Positions 7,124-14,959 of a stretch of 19,342 nucleotides of DNA are shown here, in pieces. The first letter of the stretch is position 1; each line of letters starts with the position of its first letter. Both the position numbers and the translations under genes were made by a program. The DNA is from Coriobacteriia bacterium. Lineage in GTDB: Bacteria > Actinomycetota > Coriobacteriia > WRKU01 > WQUG01. The notes beneath the pieces are model-generated. The model had not been told where the DNA came from and did no database searches. It saw only the letters and a program-made list of their open reading frames with translations. The stretch is taken from contig WREJ01000005.1 in assembly GCA_009779395.1 (NCBI GenBank), positions 1 to 19,342 of the forward strand, read 5' to 3'.

Positions 7124-7153
7124 TTGCGTGACAACAAGTGATAAAATCATACT
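7124..7153 (+). promoter_or_regulatory. Possible promoter of the methyltransferase/nuclease module
   Basis: TTGCGT at 7124-7129 and CATACT at 7148-7153 are 18 bases apart, a permissible but weak match to the housekeeping consensus. Transcription would begin near 7160, giving a leader of over 200 bases that includes the inverted repeats at 7155-7305. Confidence 0.3.
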
Positions 7154-7154
7154 C

Positions 7155-7305
7155 GCTTATGTTCAACTGGAAACAGTTGGCTACAAACTTCATACCTGCT
7201 TTATGTGAGTGCTTTTGCGCGGATGTAAATGGGCGTTAACCCCTGATTCATCCGTGTGAAGCAGCTTGCTGTTTCCCAAGTTGAACATAAGCAAGGGGTT
7301 AACGC
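7155..7305 (+). promoter_or_regulatory. Structured leader with interleaved inverted repeats upstream of the methyltransferase gene
   Basis: Four pairings can be drawn. Arm A (7155-7168, GCTTATGTTCAACT) matches A' (7279-7292) perfectly over 14 bases, extending imperfectly to about 22. Arm B (7233-7244, GCGTTAACCCCT) matches B' (7294-7305) over 12 bases. A local hairpin CAACTG-GAAA-CAGTTG lies at 7164-7179. Another, CGGATG/CATCCG, lies at 7220-7225 and 7249-7254 and encloses B. The order A-B-A'-B' is that of a pseudoknot, and the local hairpins compete with the long-range pairs. B' is followed by a U-rich stretch TTCTTTGCTGTTTCTTT, so B:B' could act as a terminator. The lengths of the perfect arms make this unlikely to be chance; the mechanism is inference. 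Confidence 0.55.
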
Positions 7306-7374
7306 TTCTTTGCTGTTTCTTTGCATCCACCCCTTTGTCTTGTCAAAGACGTTAGGGAAGGTGGCACATTTCAA

Positions 7375-8520
7375 ATGGCAAACACCAAATTGAGCGCAGC
7401 GAAAAAAGTCAAGAACGATGAGTTTTACACGCAATGGGCAGACATTGAAAAAGAGGTCAATGCCTACCTAGAGCGAGATCCCGATGTTTTTCGAGGCAAG
7501 ACCATTCTCTGTCCTTGCGATGACCCTGAGTGGAGCAACTTTACAAAATACTTTGCCCTCCACTTTCAAACGCTTGGCTTAAAAAAACTTATATCAACAA
7601 GCTATGCCAATGAGAGCAAAATTCATAGAACTGCGAACTACCAGCCAACCCTTTTTGAAAGTGATGACCCAAAATTTGACAAGTCGAAAACTGAAGTGTG
7701 TGGCAAAATATTTGTCTTGACTGGCGAAGACGTAAACATTAACGACTTGAAGTGGGATTATATGAAAGGTGATGGGGATTTTCGCAGTGAAGAGGTATTA
7801 AAGCTCCGTGATGAAGCAGACACCATCATTACTAATCCACCCTTTTCGCTCTTTCGTGAGTACTTTGCGTGGCTCATTAACTCAAAAAAGGATTTCTTGA
7901 CAATAGCTCCCAGAAATAGCATTACCTACAAAGAGGTATTTCCCCTCATCAAAGAAAATCGAATATGGCCAGGCAAAGGATTTAACGCTGGCAATGCATA
8001 TTTTGCAGTACCAGATGAGGCTAACTATGCTGACGGCGTGCATGACAAAGAAACGGGACTGGTCAAGTTCAGAAACTGCATTTGGCTGACAAACCTAGAC
8101 CATGAAGCAAGGCATGAGCCAATCCCACTTATGACAATGGCAGACAATCTGAAGTACAACAAGAAAATGCAGGGCAAAGATGCTTACGACAGGTACGATA
8201 ACTATGACGCAATCGAAGTACCTTTCATCAATGCTATTCCTTCTGACTATGGTGGCGTTATGGGAGTACCTATTACCTTTCTTGATAAATACTGCCCAGA
8301 GCAATTTGAGATAGTGGGAATGTGTGAAAATCTTGACCTATATAATTTGAAAGTTAAGACCTATTCAAAAGAGGAATGCCAACAGGCTTATTTTGCCAAG
8401 TTCAGCAAAAAGGGAACTTATGACCTTAATGCAAGTGGTGTAATCTTCAAAAACGGTTTGCTTGAAAAAGTCTACCAGCGAATACTCATCAAACACGTAG
8501 GAGACACTAATGGAAACTAG
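7375..8520 (+). CDS. EcoRI-type adenine-specific DNA methyltransferase
   Basis: 381 residues from ATG 7375, with GGAAGGTGG about ten bases upstream; an in-frame TTG at 7321 lacks such a site and adds residues unlike the family. The N-terminus NDEFYTQ and the motif CPCDDPEWSNFTKYF (residues 46-60) are characteristic of the EcoRI methylase family, and TNPPFSLF (from 153) is the adenine-methyltransferase motif IV. It would transfer methyl from S-adenosylmethionine to adenine N6 in a specific site; the target cannot be read from the protein (M.EcoRI itself methylates GAATTC). The stop overlaps the nuclease gene by 11 bases. Base composition is visibly more AT-rich than the flanks, pointing to horizontal acquisition. 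Confidence 0.9.
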   Translation: MANTKLSAAKKVKNDEFYTQWADIEKEVNAYLERDPDVFRGKTILCPCDDPEWSNFTKYFALHFQTLGLKKLISTSYANESKIHRTANYQPTLFESDDPKFDKSKTEVCGKIFVLTGEDVNINDLKWDYMKGDGDFRSEEVLKLRDEADTIITNPPFSLFREYFAWLINSKKDFLTIAPRNSITYKEVFPLIKENRIWPGKGFNAGNAYFAVPDEANYADGVHDKETGLVKFRNCIWLTNLDHEARHEPIPLMTMADNLKYNKKMQGKDAYDRYDNYDAIEVPFINAIPSDYGGVMGVPITFLDKYCPEQFEIVGMCENLDLYNLKVKTYSKEECQQAYFAKFSKKGTYDLNASGVIFKNGLLEKVYQRILIKHVGDTNGN

Positions 8521-9679
8521 ATTACAGAAGTACACAGTTGCAGAAATTGTAGCTGGCTTTGTCTTTAATGAGTTTGAAGGAAAGGGACTATATGGTCTTT
8601 CTGGCAAGCTAACCATCCAGCCAGAATACCAGCGCCATTACATTTATGGGGACGGAAAGAAAGATGTTGCCGTCATTGATTCGCTCCTTAAAGGTTATCC
8701 TCTGGGACTTATCTACTTTAATGATACAAGCGATGACCGTTTTGAGGTATTAGACGGACAGCAACGTATTACCTCGATTGGTCGATTCACAACAGGAAAG
8801 TTTGCCATTCGTGACGAACACGGCACGGAGCAATCATTTTTTTCTCTGCCTGATGATAAGCAAAAAATCATCATGGATAGTGAACTTTTAATCTACCATT
8901 GCAGGGGCGAAGAAAGCCAAATCAAAGAGTGGTTTAAGACTATTAACATTGCAGGTGTCCCACTTAATGACCAAGAACTTCGCAATGCAATCTTTTCAGG
9001 GAAGTTTGTAACTCGCGCAAAAGCAGAGTTCAGCAACTCTTCTAACGCCAACACTCAGAAATGGAGTGCCTACATTAAAGGCTCAGCAAAAAGGCAGGAA
9101 TTCTTGGAGGCAGCTCTCTCATGGGTGGCTGCATCCAAAGGGCAAACCATTGATGGCTATATGGCAAAGCACAGACATGACGATAACATTACAGAGTTGA
9201 AGAACTATTTTGATTCAGTGATTGGCTGGGCATCGGGTGTCTTTAGTGATGTTAAGAGGGAAATGCAGGGTCTTGACTGGGGAAGACTCTACGAAGAGTA
9301 CCACAAAACGCCCTATAGCCCCACAGAAATATCAGCAGCAGTACAAAGACTGCGAGAAGACCCCTATGTTAAAGACGGCAAGGGAATCTTTGAATACATC
9401 TTAGGTGAAGAGGTGGATTGCAAGCTGCTTAACGTTCGTGTTTTCGATGAAGCAACCAAACGAACAACATATGCAAAGCAAACCGCCGAAGCCAAAGAAA
9501 AAGGAATCTCGAACTGCCTCCTTTGTGCCATTGGACACGATGCAAACAAGAGCAAGATTTGGGATCAAAAAGATATGGACGCTGACCATGTGACTGCATG
9601 GAGCAAGGGTGGATCTTCTGACATCGCCAACTGCCAGATGTTATGCAAGACACATAATCGCGCTAAGGGTAACAGATAG
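8510..9679 (+). CDS. DUF262 + HNH endonuclease, restriction partner of the methyltransferase
   Basis: 389 residues; ATG 8510 has GTAGGAGA seven bases upstream and lies inside the methylase gene. Residues 1-100 are a DUF262 domain (GmrS/ParB-like fold) with QPEYQR at 37-42 and LDGQQRITS from 81, the nucleotide-binding signature. The middle (100-330) is helical. The C-terminus is an HNH nuclease: Cys336-x-x-Cys339, ADH with His360, Asn374, and Cys379-x-x-His382 then NRAKGN. The zinc site is C-C-C-H rather than four Cys. DUF262 proteins such as GmrSD are modification-dependent NTP-using nucleases, but those end in DUF1524 and act alone; here a plain HNH is fused and a methylase is translationally coupled. 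Self-protection by methylation is inferred. Low GC like its partner. Confidence 0.88.
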   Translation: METRLQKYTVAEIVAGFVFNEFEGKGLYGLSGKLTIQPEYQRHYIYGDGKKDVAVIDSLLKGYPLGLIYFNDTSDDRFEVLDGQQRITSIGRFTTGKFAIRDEHGTEQSFFSLPDDKQKIIMDSELLIYHCRGEESQIKEWFKTINIAGVPLNDQELRNAIFSGKFVTRAKAEFSNSSNANTQKWSAYIKGSAKRQEFLEAALSWVAASKGQTIDGYMAKHRHDDNITELKNYFDSVIGWASGVFSDVKREMQGLDWGRLYEEYHKTPYSPTEISAAVQRLREDPYVKDGKGIFEYILGEEVDCKLLNVRVFDEATKRTTYAKQTAEAKEKGISNCLLCAIGHDANKSKIWDQKDMDADHVTAWSKGGSSDIANCQMLCKTHNRAKGNR

Positions 9680-9695
9680 TTTGAAGTTGGGAAAA

Positions 9696-9715
9696 CTGTA
9701 TGCACAGGCGTACAG
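9696..9715 (-). terminator. Possible terminator of the sdaAB-sdaAA operon
   Basis: On the minus strand a short hairpin CTGTA...TACAG with an inner GC pair step is followed by TTTTCCC. It starts 15 bases past the sdaAA stop, between two converging genes. Stem is short, so this is tentative. Confidence 0.35.
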
Positions 9716-9729
9716 ATTGCCGCGTGTTT

Positions 9730-10647
9730 CTACCGCAGCTCGCGTCTGATGCGCTTCGCGGTGGGCGTTATAGCAAGTCCCCCCTTTGCGGTTTCACGCA
9801 GTGACGGAGGGATGGCTGCTCCTACGCGTGCGGCGGCATCTACTACCTCGTCAAAGGGGAGGGGGAACTTTAGTCCTGACAGTGCCATTTGCGCACCAGC
9901 CAGTGCCACAGCAGTGCCCGTTGCGTTGCGCGCGATGCAAGGTATTTCGACCAGACCTGCGACGGGGTCACAGACCAGACCCAGCTGTCCCTGTATAGCA
10001 AAAGAGGCCGCATGTCCAAGGGCTTCGTTGACAGCTTCGTTGGCTGCTGCGGTGCTGGACGCACTCTCCTCCCGTGGCCATAGCATATAGGTGACGGCTG
10101 CAGCGGTCATGGCAGCTGCGGTTCCAACCTCTGCCTGGCAGCCGCCTGCTGCGCCAGAAAGCGTTGCTTGGGCGGCAAAGCAGGCACCAATGGCTCCTGC
10201 CACCAGTAGTCCGTCAATCAGGGTGTCGTCGTCTAGGTCGTGTTCGTGCAGCAGCGTCAAAAAGGCTCCGGGTAGCACGCCCGATGCTCCTGCCGTGGGG
10301 GCAGCGACAATGCGCCCCATGGCGGCATTTAGCTCGACGGTTGCCATCGAGGCTGCCAAAATGTGGGTGAACAAAGGTCCAATCACATTAACCGAGTCAG
10401 GACGATTCACCGAGTCAAACAGCCGCGCAGCATCGCCACCGGTCAGTCCCGTGCGTGATTTGATGTCAGGCTGCGACCCCTGACGCACGGCCTCGCGCAT
10501 GACGGCAAGGATTTCAGCCAGCCGCGCCCGCACCTGGGTCACGCTGGTATCGCTTTCTGTGGCCTCGCGGGTCTGGATGCACTCTGCCAGACTACACTGC
10601 TTATCCGCAGCGTCTTGCAGCAAGGTAGTAAAACAAGCGTAGGGCAC
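9730..10647 (-). CDS. sdaAA: L-serine ammonia-lyase, iron-sulfur-dependent, alpha subunit
   Basis: 305 residues from a GTG start at 10647, chosen because AAGGAG lies six bases upstream on the minus strand. The family core is present: APTAGASGVLPG at 116-127, GAAGGCQAEVG at 165-175 and LVCDPVAGLVEIPCIARNA at 224-242. Cys170, Cys226 and Cys237 are the likely ligands of the oxygen-labile 4Fe-4S cluster; the 11-residue spacing of the last two is that of the family. The enzyme deaminates L-serine to pyruvate and ammonia in the cytoplasm. It follows the beta-subunit gene by 72 bases, so the two form an operon (beta first). Full-length for a separate alpha subunit. Confidence 0.96.
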   Translation of the reverse strand: MPYACFTTLLQDAADKQCSLAECIQTREATESDTSVTQVRARLAEILAVMREAVRQGSQPDIKSRTGLTGGDAARLFDSVNRPDSVNVIGPLFTHILAASMATVELNAAMGRIVAAPTAGASGVLPGAFLTLLHEHDLDDDTLIDGLLVAGAIGACFAAQATLSGAAGGCQAEVGTAAAMTAAAVTYMLWPREESASSTAAANEAVNEALGHAASFAIQGQLGLVCDPVAGLVEIPCIARNATGTAVALAGAQMALSGLKFPLPFDEVVDAAARVGAAIPPSLRETAKGGLAITPTAKRIRRELR

Positions 10648-10719
10648 GGTTTACTCCTTCATCTCGATGGGGGGAGAGGGATTGTGGTGGCGGAGTCTGT
10701 CCATAATCACCTGCATCAA

Positions 10720-11394
10720 TCAGACGGCGGGAACGACGCGGACTTTGTGGACTTGGGGGATGGTTTTCAGTTTTTCGATGATGCTGATTTCTGGCAGGGT
10801 GTCACATTCAAAAATCATCAGGGCTTCTGCGCCGCGACGCTCGCGTGACATTTTCATGCTGGCGATGTTGATGTTTTCGGCGGCAAAAATCGCCGTTACT
10901 GCGCTGATAATGCCTGGTTCGTCGGTGTGGCGGGCAACAATAAGGGGCAAATCACCCGTTGCCTCGACAGGAAAACTGCCAATACGGGTCACGATGACGC
11001 TGCCACCACCGATTGATGACCCAGTAATGGTGAACAGCTTGTCTTTCTCGGGGCATTCAAGGACAAAGCGTGCGGTATTGGGATGCGCATCATCAGAGGA
11101 CAACTCTTCAAAGCTAAAGTCCAGCCCCGCACTTTGTGCCAGTTCAAAAGAGTCCGGAATGCGCGGGTCGTCGACTTTCAGACCCAGCAGACCAGCGATT
11201 AGCGCGACCTGTGTGCCATGCCCCTCACCTGTGTCGGCAAAAGAACCGTACAGCCCAATGCGTGCACTCCGAGGCTGCTCGCCAAAAATCGCGCGCGCTA
11301 AAGCACCCAGCCGCACGGCACCAGCAGTGTGACTGCTAGAGGGTCCGACCATAACAGGACCAATAATATCGAAAATGCTGCGCGCAGTGGACAT
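10720..11394 (-). CDS. sdaAB: L-serine ammonia-lyase, iron-sulfur-dependent, beta subunit
   Basis: 224 residues from ATG 11394 (MSTARSIFDI). The N-terminal half has the conserved GPSSSHTAGAVRLG at 17-30, which contributes to the serine site, and GSFADTGEGHGT at 50-61. The C-terminal part (about 148-222) is an ACT domain, LIVARHTDEPGIISAVTAIF, thought to be regulatory in this family. The frame is open further upstream, but the added residues do not match the family; the ribosome site is weak (AAAGG one base before ATG). Pairs with SdaAA to form the complete enzyme. Divergent from yajQ across 78 bases. Confidence 0.95.
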   Translation of the reverse strand: MSTARSIFDIIGPVMVGPSSSHTAGAVRLGALARAIFGEQPRSARIGLYGSFADTGEGHGTQVALIAGLLGLKVDDPRIPDSFELAQSAGLDFSFEELSSDDAHPNTARFVLECPEKDKLFTITGSSIGGGSVIVTRIGSFPVEATGDLPLIVARHTDEPGIISAVTAIFAAENINIASMKMSRERRGAEALMIFECDTLPEISIIEKLKTIPQVHKVRVVPAV

Positions 11395-11435
11395 GCCTTT
11401 ATGATAACACTCTGGCAATGGACCTGCTCTTCCAC

Positions 11436-11472
11436 TGTTATACTTACACCCAGAGTAAAAGGAGGGATTTCC
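11436..11472 (+). promoter_or_regulatory. Extended -10 promoter and strong ribosome site of yajQ
   Basis: TGTTATACT at 11436-11444 fits an extended -10 (TGn-TATACT); no good -35 is seen. The ribosome site AAAAGGAGG then lies about seven bases before ATG 11473. A 7-bp inverted repeat, ACTCTGG 11409-11415 and CCAGAGT 11450-11456, brackets the -10. Confidence 0.45.
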
Positions 11473-11973
11473 ATGGGCAAAGATGCCAGTTTTGATATTG
11501 TCTCGGAAGTTGATTATCAAGAAGTCGACAATGCTTACCAGCAGGCGAGCAAAGAACTGATGCAGCGCTATGACCTGAAGGGTAGCGGCGCGCAGCTCGA
11601 GTTTGACAAGCAAAAGAAGGAGTTTGTCCTGACGGCTCCGAGTGATTTTGTGGGAAGTCAGGTGAAAGACGTTTTGAACTCAAAGCTGGTGCGGCGGAGC
11701 ATTGACCTAAAAGCAGTAAAATGGTCAGATCCCGTGGCTGCGTCTTTGGGTAATGTGCGTTTTACCGGTCAAATTGTTAGCGGCATTACCGAGGATTTGA
11801 TCAAGCGCATCAACAAAGACATCAAGGCGCAAAAGTACAAAAAGGTCAAGACGCAAATCGAGGGAGACAAGATTCGTGCGTCCAGTCCCAGTCGCGACGA
11901 CCTGCAAGAAGTCATCGCCTTTGTGAAAGACAAAGACTACGATATTCCCCTGCAGTTTGTGAACTATCGCTAG
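11473..11973 (+). CDS. yajQ: YajQ family nucleotide-binding protein
   Basis: 166 residues, the normal family length. Start ATG 11473 is fixed by AAAAGGAGG upstream; the longer open frame from 11329 is not used. It opens MGKDASFDIVSEVDYQEVDNA and ends DIPLQFVNYR, both standard for the family. YajQ has two ferredoxin-like RNA-binding-type folds; in Xanthomonas a homologue binds cyclic di-GMP and a transcription factor, while other members bind nucleic acids or GTP/ATP, so the role here is open. Single gene: an inverted repeat TAGGGTG (11971-11977) / CACCCTA (12018-12024) follows the stop and may reduce read-through. Confidence 0.95.
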   Translation: MGKDASFDIVSEVDYQEVDNAYQQASKELMQRYDLKGSGAQLEFDKQKKEFVLTAPSDFVGSQVKDVLNSKLVRRSIDLKAVKWSDPVAASLGNVRFTGQIVSGITEDLIKRINKDIKAQKYKKVKTQIEGDKIRASSPSRDDLQEVIAFVKDKDYDIPLQFVNYR

Positions 11974-12101
11974 GGTGTTCGGTGAATGGACGCACTCTGC
12001 CAATGTATACGTACTTTCACCCTATTTAGCTAGTGGACACTGCTGTTTACGGTACAATTGCTCAAAGGCAAAATCCCGTGGGTGCGGGGGAAGGATAGGA
12101 C

Positions 12102-14156
12102 ATGAGTCAAGCATCACACTATCTGGATGTGCTTTCGCATGAAATAGGACCACGTCCTGCTGCTTCTGACAGCGAGCGTCAGGCGGCAGAGTGGCTGCTG
12201 GAACGCTTTGAGCAGGCAGAGATTCCTGCTGAAATGCACGACTTTGACACGCCGCGTTTTCCCAAGTCGGCGCGTATGCTGACCTATTTGCTGGTTCCCC
12301 TTGCTGTTTTTGGAATAGGGTACAGCTTTTTTGACCAGATGTGGGTTATTCACTGGACCTGCTGGTCGCTTTTGGCGGTCTTGGCGGTGCTGACCATACT
12401 TGACCTGTTTGGCCCAAAAGGCCCCAGCGGTCTGATTAACTTTTTGCCCAAAGGTCCCAGTCAAAACGTCATTGCCAAAAGCATTCCTAGTTCTTACACA
12501 CCAGGCGAAAAGCCCAAAAAAGTCATTCTGCTGGCAAACTACGACTCTGCTTTGACTAGTCCTTTGACCAGCGAGGCAACGGCTGCTTTATACCGTCCGC
12601 TGCACAACTTTGCAAATACTATCGTCGTGCTGATGCCCCTGTTGGCTTTGTTGCTGCTGGTAAAAAGTGTCCTCTTGGCACCGGCGACCATCTGGATTTA
12701 CTACCTGCTGCTGGCCTTGTGTATTCCTGGCGCGATTTTGCTGATAAATCAGCTGATTGCTCGCTTAATGAAACGCTATTCACCCGGAGCAAACAACAAC
12801 GCAAGTGGCGTGGCAGCCATGCTGTGCGTTATGGATCAGCTGCTAGAATGCCAGCACGGTCACAGCGGCAGCACCAGCATGTCACCTGCCATTAGGATGA
12901 GATCTGAAACAAAGACAACGGCGGTTCCCGCGTCTGTGGCAGAGCATGGTCCAGAACTGACACCCAGTTCAGAACCCCTGACACCCCTTGAAGCGCAAGC
13001 AGATGCTGTTACGTCACCTGCTGCTCCCACCCACCGCGCGCCCAGCCCCCGTAGCGAGGGCGTCCTGCATCTGGACACCGTCGAGTTTGGTAGCCTGTCT
13101 GATGAAAAGCAGCCAGACGCGATTGCTTATGCAAGTTTGGATGACTATGATGCCCAGACTACCTTTGCTGAGGGTGCTAGTGCAGAAATCCCCACCCTGT
13201 CTGCCGAGGTGCTCGATATTGATGTTATCGGCATTCCTGCAGACAGTGACGACCTTGCGATGCCGGGAGAAAGACAACGCGGTCACAGCCCCAGTCGCGC
13301 GCAGCGAAAAAAGGCCAAGAAGTCCCTCTTCTCCTTTGGAAAAAAGAAGGATGCTGGCAGCTATGACCCGCTGCACAACGATGACCCCAGCAACTGGCTG
13401 GGCGTTGACCAAGACTTTCACCCGCGCGCAGAGGGCAAGGCCATTGGCAGCTGGACAAACTTTGATGATGCTTCTGGTGCCGGCGCATCTAATGAGGGAG
13501 TAGTTGACCTGACCGACAGCTTTGCGCCCCTGGGTGGCACAGGGGGCGGTGCGGGGAACAAAGCAGCTTTTGGTGACGACTTTGGTGTCACTGCAGACGA
13601 CTTTGACTGGAAAAGCGGCTTTGCTGGTGATGACCCCATCGAAGATGACTCTTACGCCTCTGCCGAGGCGGCGCGTATTCGCAGAAAAGTTCTTGATTCG
13701 GTCGACCTTGACCTCAAAGAAAAGGAAGTGTGGTTTGTGGCAACGGGCGCGCATTTTGCTGCCTGCAGTGGCGCACGCGCCTTTATCCAAGACTATGGCG
13801 ATCAGGTGCGAGATGGCTTGTTTATCAATCTAAGCTCGCTGGCAGCAGGGGATTTGTACTGGTCAAGCAAAGAGAGCTTTGGCAGAACCTATCCCAGTAG
13901 TGCGCGTCTGACTAGCATGATTCGCCGTCTGTCGCGCGAATCGAACCTGCGCATTGGTGCCTGGAAGAAAAAAGCACTGATAAGTGACGCCGGTCCCCTT
14001 TTGGCGGCGGGCAGAAAGGCAGTAACCATTACGCGCCTTGCCGACAAAGGCATCCCCTTTGCGGACTGTTCTGTGCAGGACACGGCTGCCCGTCTTGACA
14101 GCAGCAAGATTGACGAGGTCGCGAGCTTTGTCTGTAGCATCATCCGGGAAGCCTGA
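12102..14156 (+). CDS. M28 peptidase-like membrane protein, probably without zinc-peptidase activity
   Basis: 684 residues from ATG 12102, with AAGGATAGG just upstream. The N-terminus (HYLDVLSHEIGPRPAASDSE) and the segment VILLANYDSA (141-150) align with M28 aminopeptidases, but the zinc ligand His of H-x-D is Asn146. The next motif GA-D-D-N-A-S-G reads GANNNASG (229-236), losing the bridging Asp. The usual Glu-Glu near GS reads TGAHFAACSGARAF (548-561), losing both. Four membrane helices interrupt the domain (about 60-77, 80-100, 172-192, 195-216). Residues 251-530 are a low-complexity insertion rich in Asp, Ser, Pro and Ala with a basic patch at 399-416. The fold is re-entered from about 535. 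So it appears a pseudo-peptidase with a long cytoplasmic or external loop. Followed after 12 bases by a Lit-like gene, likely one operon. Function unknown. Confidence 0.75.
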   Translation: MSQASHYLDVLSHEIGPRPAASDSERQAAEWLLERFEQAEIPAEMHDFDTPRFPKSARMLTYLLVPLAVFGIGYSFFDQMWVIHWTCWSLLAVLAVLTILDLFGPKGPSGLINFLPKGPSQNVIAKSIPSSYTPGEKPKKVILLANYDSALTSPLTSEATAALYRPLHNFANTIVVLMPLLALLLLVKSVLLAPATIWIYYLLLALCIPGAILLINQLIARLMKRYSPGANNNASGVAAMLCVMDQLLECQHGHSGSTSMSPAIRMRSETKTTAVPASVAEHGPELTPSSEPLTPLEAQADAVTSPAAPTHRAPSPRSEGVLHLDTVEFGSLSDEKQPDAIAYASLDDYDAQTTFAEGASAEIPTLSAEVLDIDVIGIPADSDDLAMPGERQRGHSPSRAQRKKAKKSLFSFGKKKDAGSYDPLHNDDPSNWLGVDQDFHPRAEGKAIGSWTNFDDASGAGASNEGVVDLTDSFAPLGGTGGGAGNKAAFGDDFGVTADDFDWKSGFAGDDPIEDDSYASAEAARIRRKVLDSVDLDLKEKEVWFVATGAHFAACSGARAFIQDYGDQVRDGLFINLSSLAAGDLYWSSKESFGRTYPSSARLTSMIRRLSRESNLRIGAWKKKALISDAGPLLAAGRKAVTITRLADKGIPFADCSVQDTAARLDSSKIDEVASFVCSIIREA

Positions 14157-14168
14157 GAGAGTCTGACC

Positions 14169-14948
14169 TTGACTGCGCGCCGGCGGTCTCACCAGCAGGG
14201 CAAGCTCTCTTTCTGGGAGAATCGCCACCTGCGTCTGGCTGCAGAAATTGTTGCCATCGCAGCGTTTTGTCTGCTGCTGGTTGTGACCTGTTTGGGTGCT
14301 TCGCTTGCCTTGGTGTCGTTTCAGCCAGTGAACATGCAGCTGCTTGCCTTTGCGCATTCTGACAGCAGTCCAAAAGAACTGCAGGCCTATCAAAATGTTG
14401 CTACTCAGACTCTGCGTTATGTGACTATTCTGCCTTTCGAGACGGCTTTTACCCTGCAGCCGAGTGCAGCAGACCTTGCAACCCTGCAGCTGGACAGCTT
14501 TTCTCCCGATGAACTGTCGCATCTGACTGACGTGCGTATTTTGCTGGGTGGCTCGTTACTTTTGACCTATGTAGTGGGTGCTGCAGCAATGCTTGTCTTG
14601 GGTCTGACCTACAAAACACGCTTTGCACGGCGTAGTTTGCTGGCAGCGGGGATCAGTTGCTTTGCTCTGCCGCTTGTTGGTCTGGCTGTTTTACTGCGTG
14701 CTTTTGATCCGGCATTTGACCTGTTTCATCAGCTACTCTTCCCTCAGGGAAACTGGGAGTTTTACACGACGACGCTGGTTATTTCGACTTTCCCCGAGCA
14801 CTACTGGCAGGCGGCTGGCATACTTTGGATGGTGTTTTTCTTGCTTGGAGGGCTAATTTTGGTGTTTCTTTCCCGTTTTTGTGGAAAAATGCCTGCGCAG
14901 AGCGTGACAAATGCGCAGTTTCGTGTCAGTATATGTGGGGCAGATTAA
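14169..14948 (+). CDS. DUF1461/TIGR01906 integral membrane protein, Lit-like (lipoprotein intramolecular transacylase family)
   Basis: 259 residues from a TTG start with GAGAGAG some eight bases upstream; no ATG precedes residue 56, so TTG is the likely start. Four membrane helices lie at about 24-46, 125-147, 156-177 and 214-235. The family signatures are visible: ELSHLTDVRILL with His118, and FDLFHQLLFPQGNWEF with His187, followed by FPEHYW. In the characterised Firmicutes enzyme Lit, of this family, two histidines in such positions are essential and the protein moves an acyl chain within diacylglyceryl lipoproteins to give lyso-form lipoproteins. Whether this actinobacterial member does the same is inference. 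It sits 12 bases after the pseudo-M28 gene, so the two are probably co-translated. Confidence 0.75.
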   Translation: MTARRRSHQQGKLSFWENRHLRLAAEIVAIAAFCLLLVVTCLGASLALVSFQPVNMQLLAFAHSDSSPKELQAYQNVATQTLRYVTILPFETAFTLQPSAADLATLQLDSFSPDELSHLTDVRILLGGSLLLTYVVGAAAMLVLGLTYKTRFARRSLLAAGISCFALPLVGLAVLLRAFDPAFDLFHQLLFPQGNWEFYTTTLVISTFPEHYWQAAGILWMVFFLLGGLILVFLSRFCGKMPAQSVTNAQFRVSICGAD

Positions 14949-14959
14949 GTTTCTCTGCG

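Noticed and set aside
6803..7150. Minus-strand frame of 115 codons containing MKKGASGCAVSE twice
   Set aside because: It is only the translation of the direct repeat and the inverted-repeat element; no ribosome site and no domain.
7004..10585. 14-mer CTGGATGCACTCTG shared by 7004-7017 and 10572-10585
   Set aside because: One shared 14-mer is expected by chance in a window of this size; the second copy is inside sdaAA coding sequence.
12021..12101. Promoter TGGACA ... TACAAT before the M28-like gene
   Set aside because: Spacing between the boxes is only 13 bases, too short for a standard promoter.
13014..13790. Long minus-strand frame antisense to the M28-like gene (258 codons)
   Set aside because: Lies over the low-complexity insertion, no recognisable domain; the plus frame has a start, ribosome site and family motifs on both sides.
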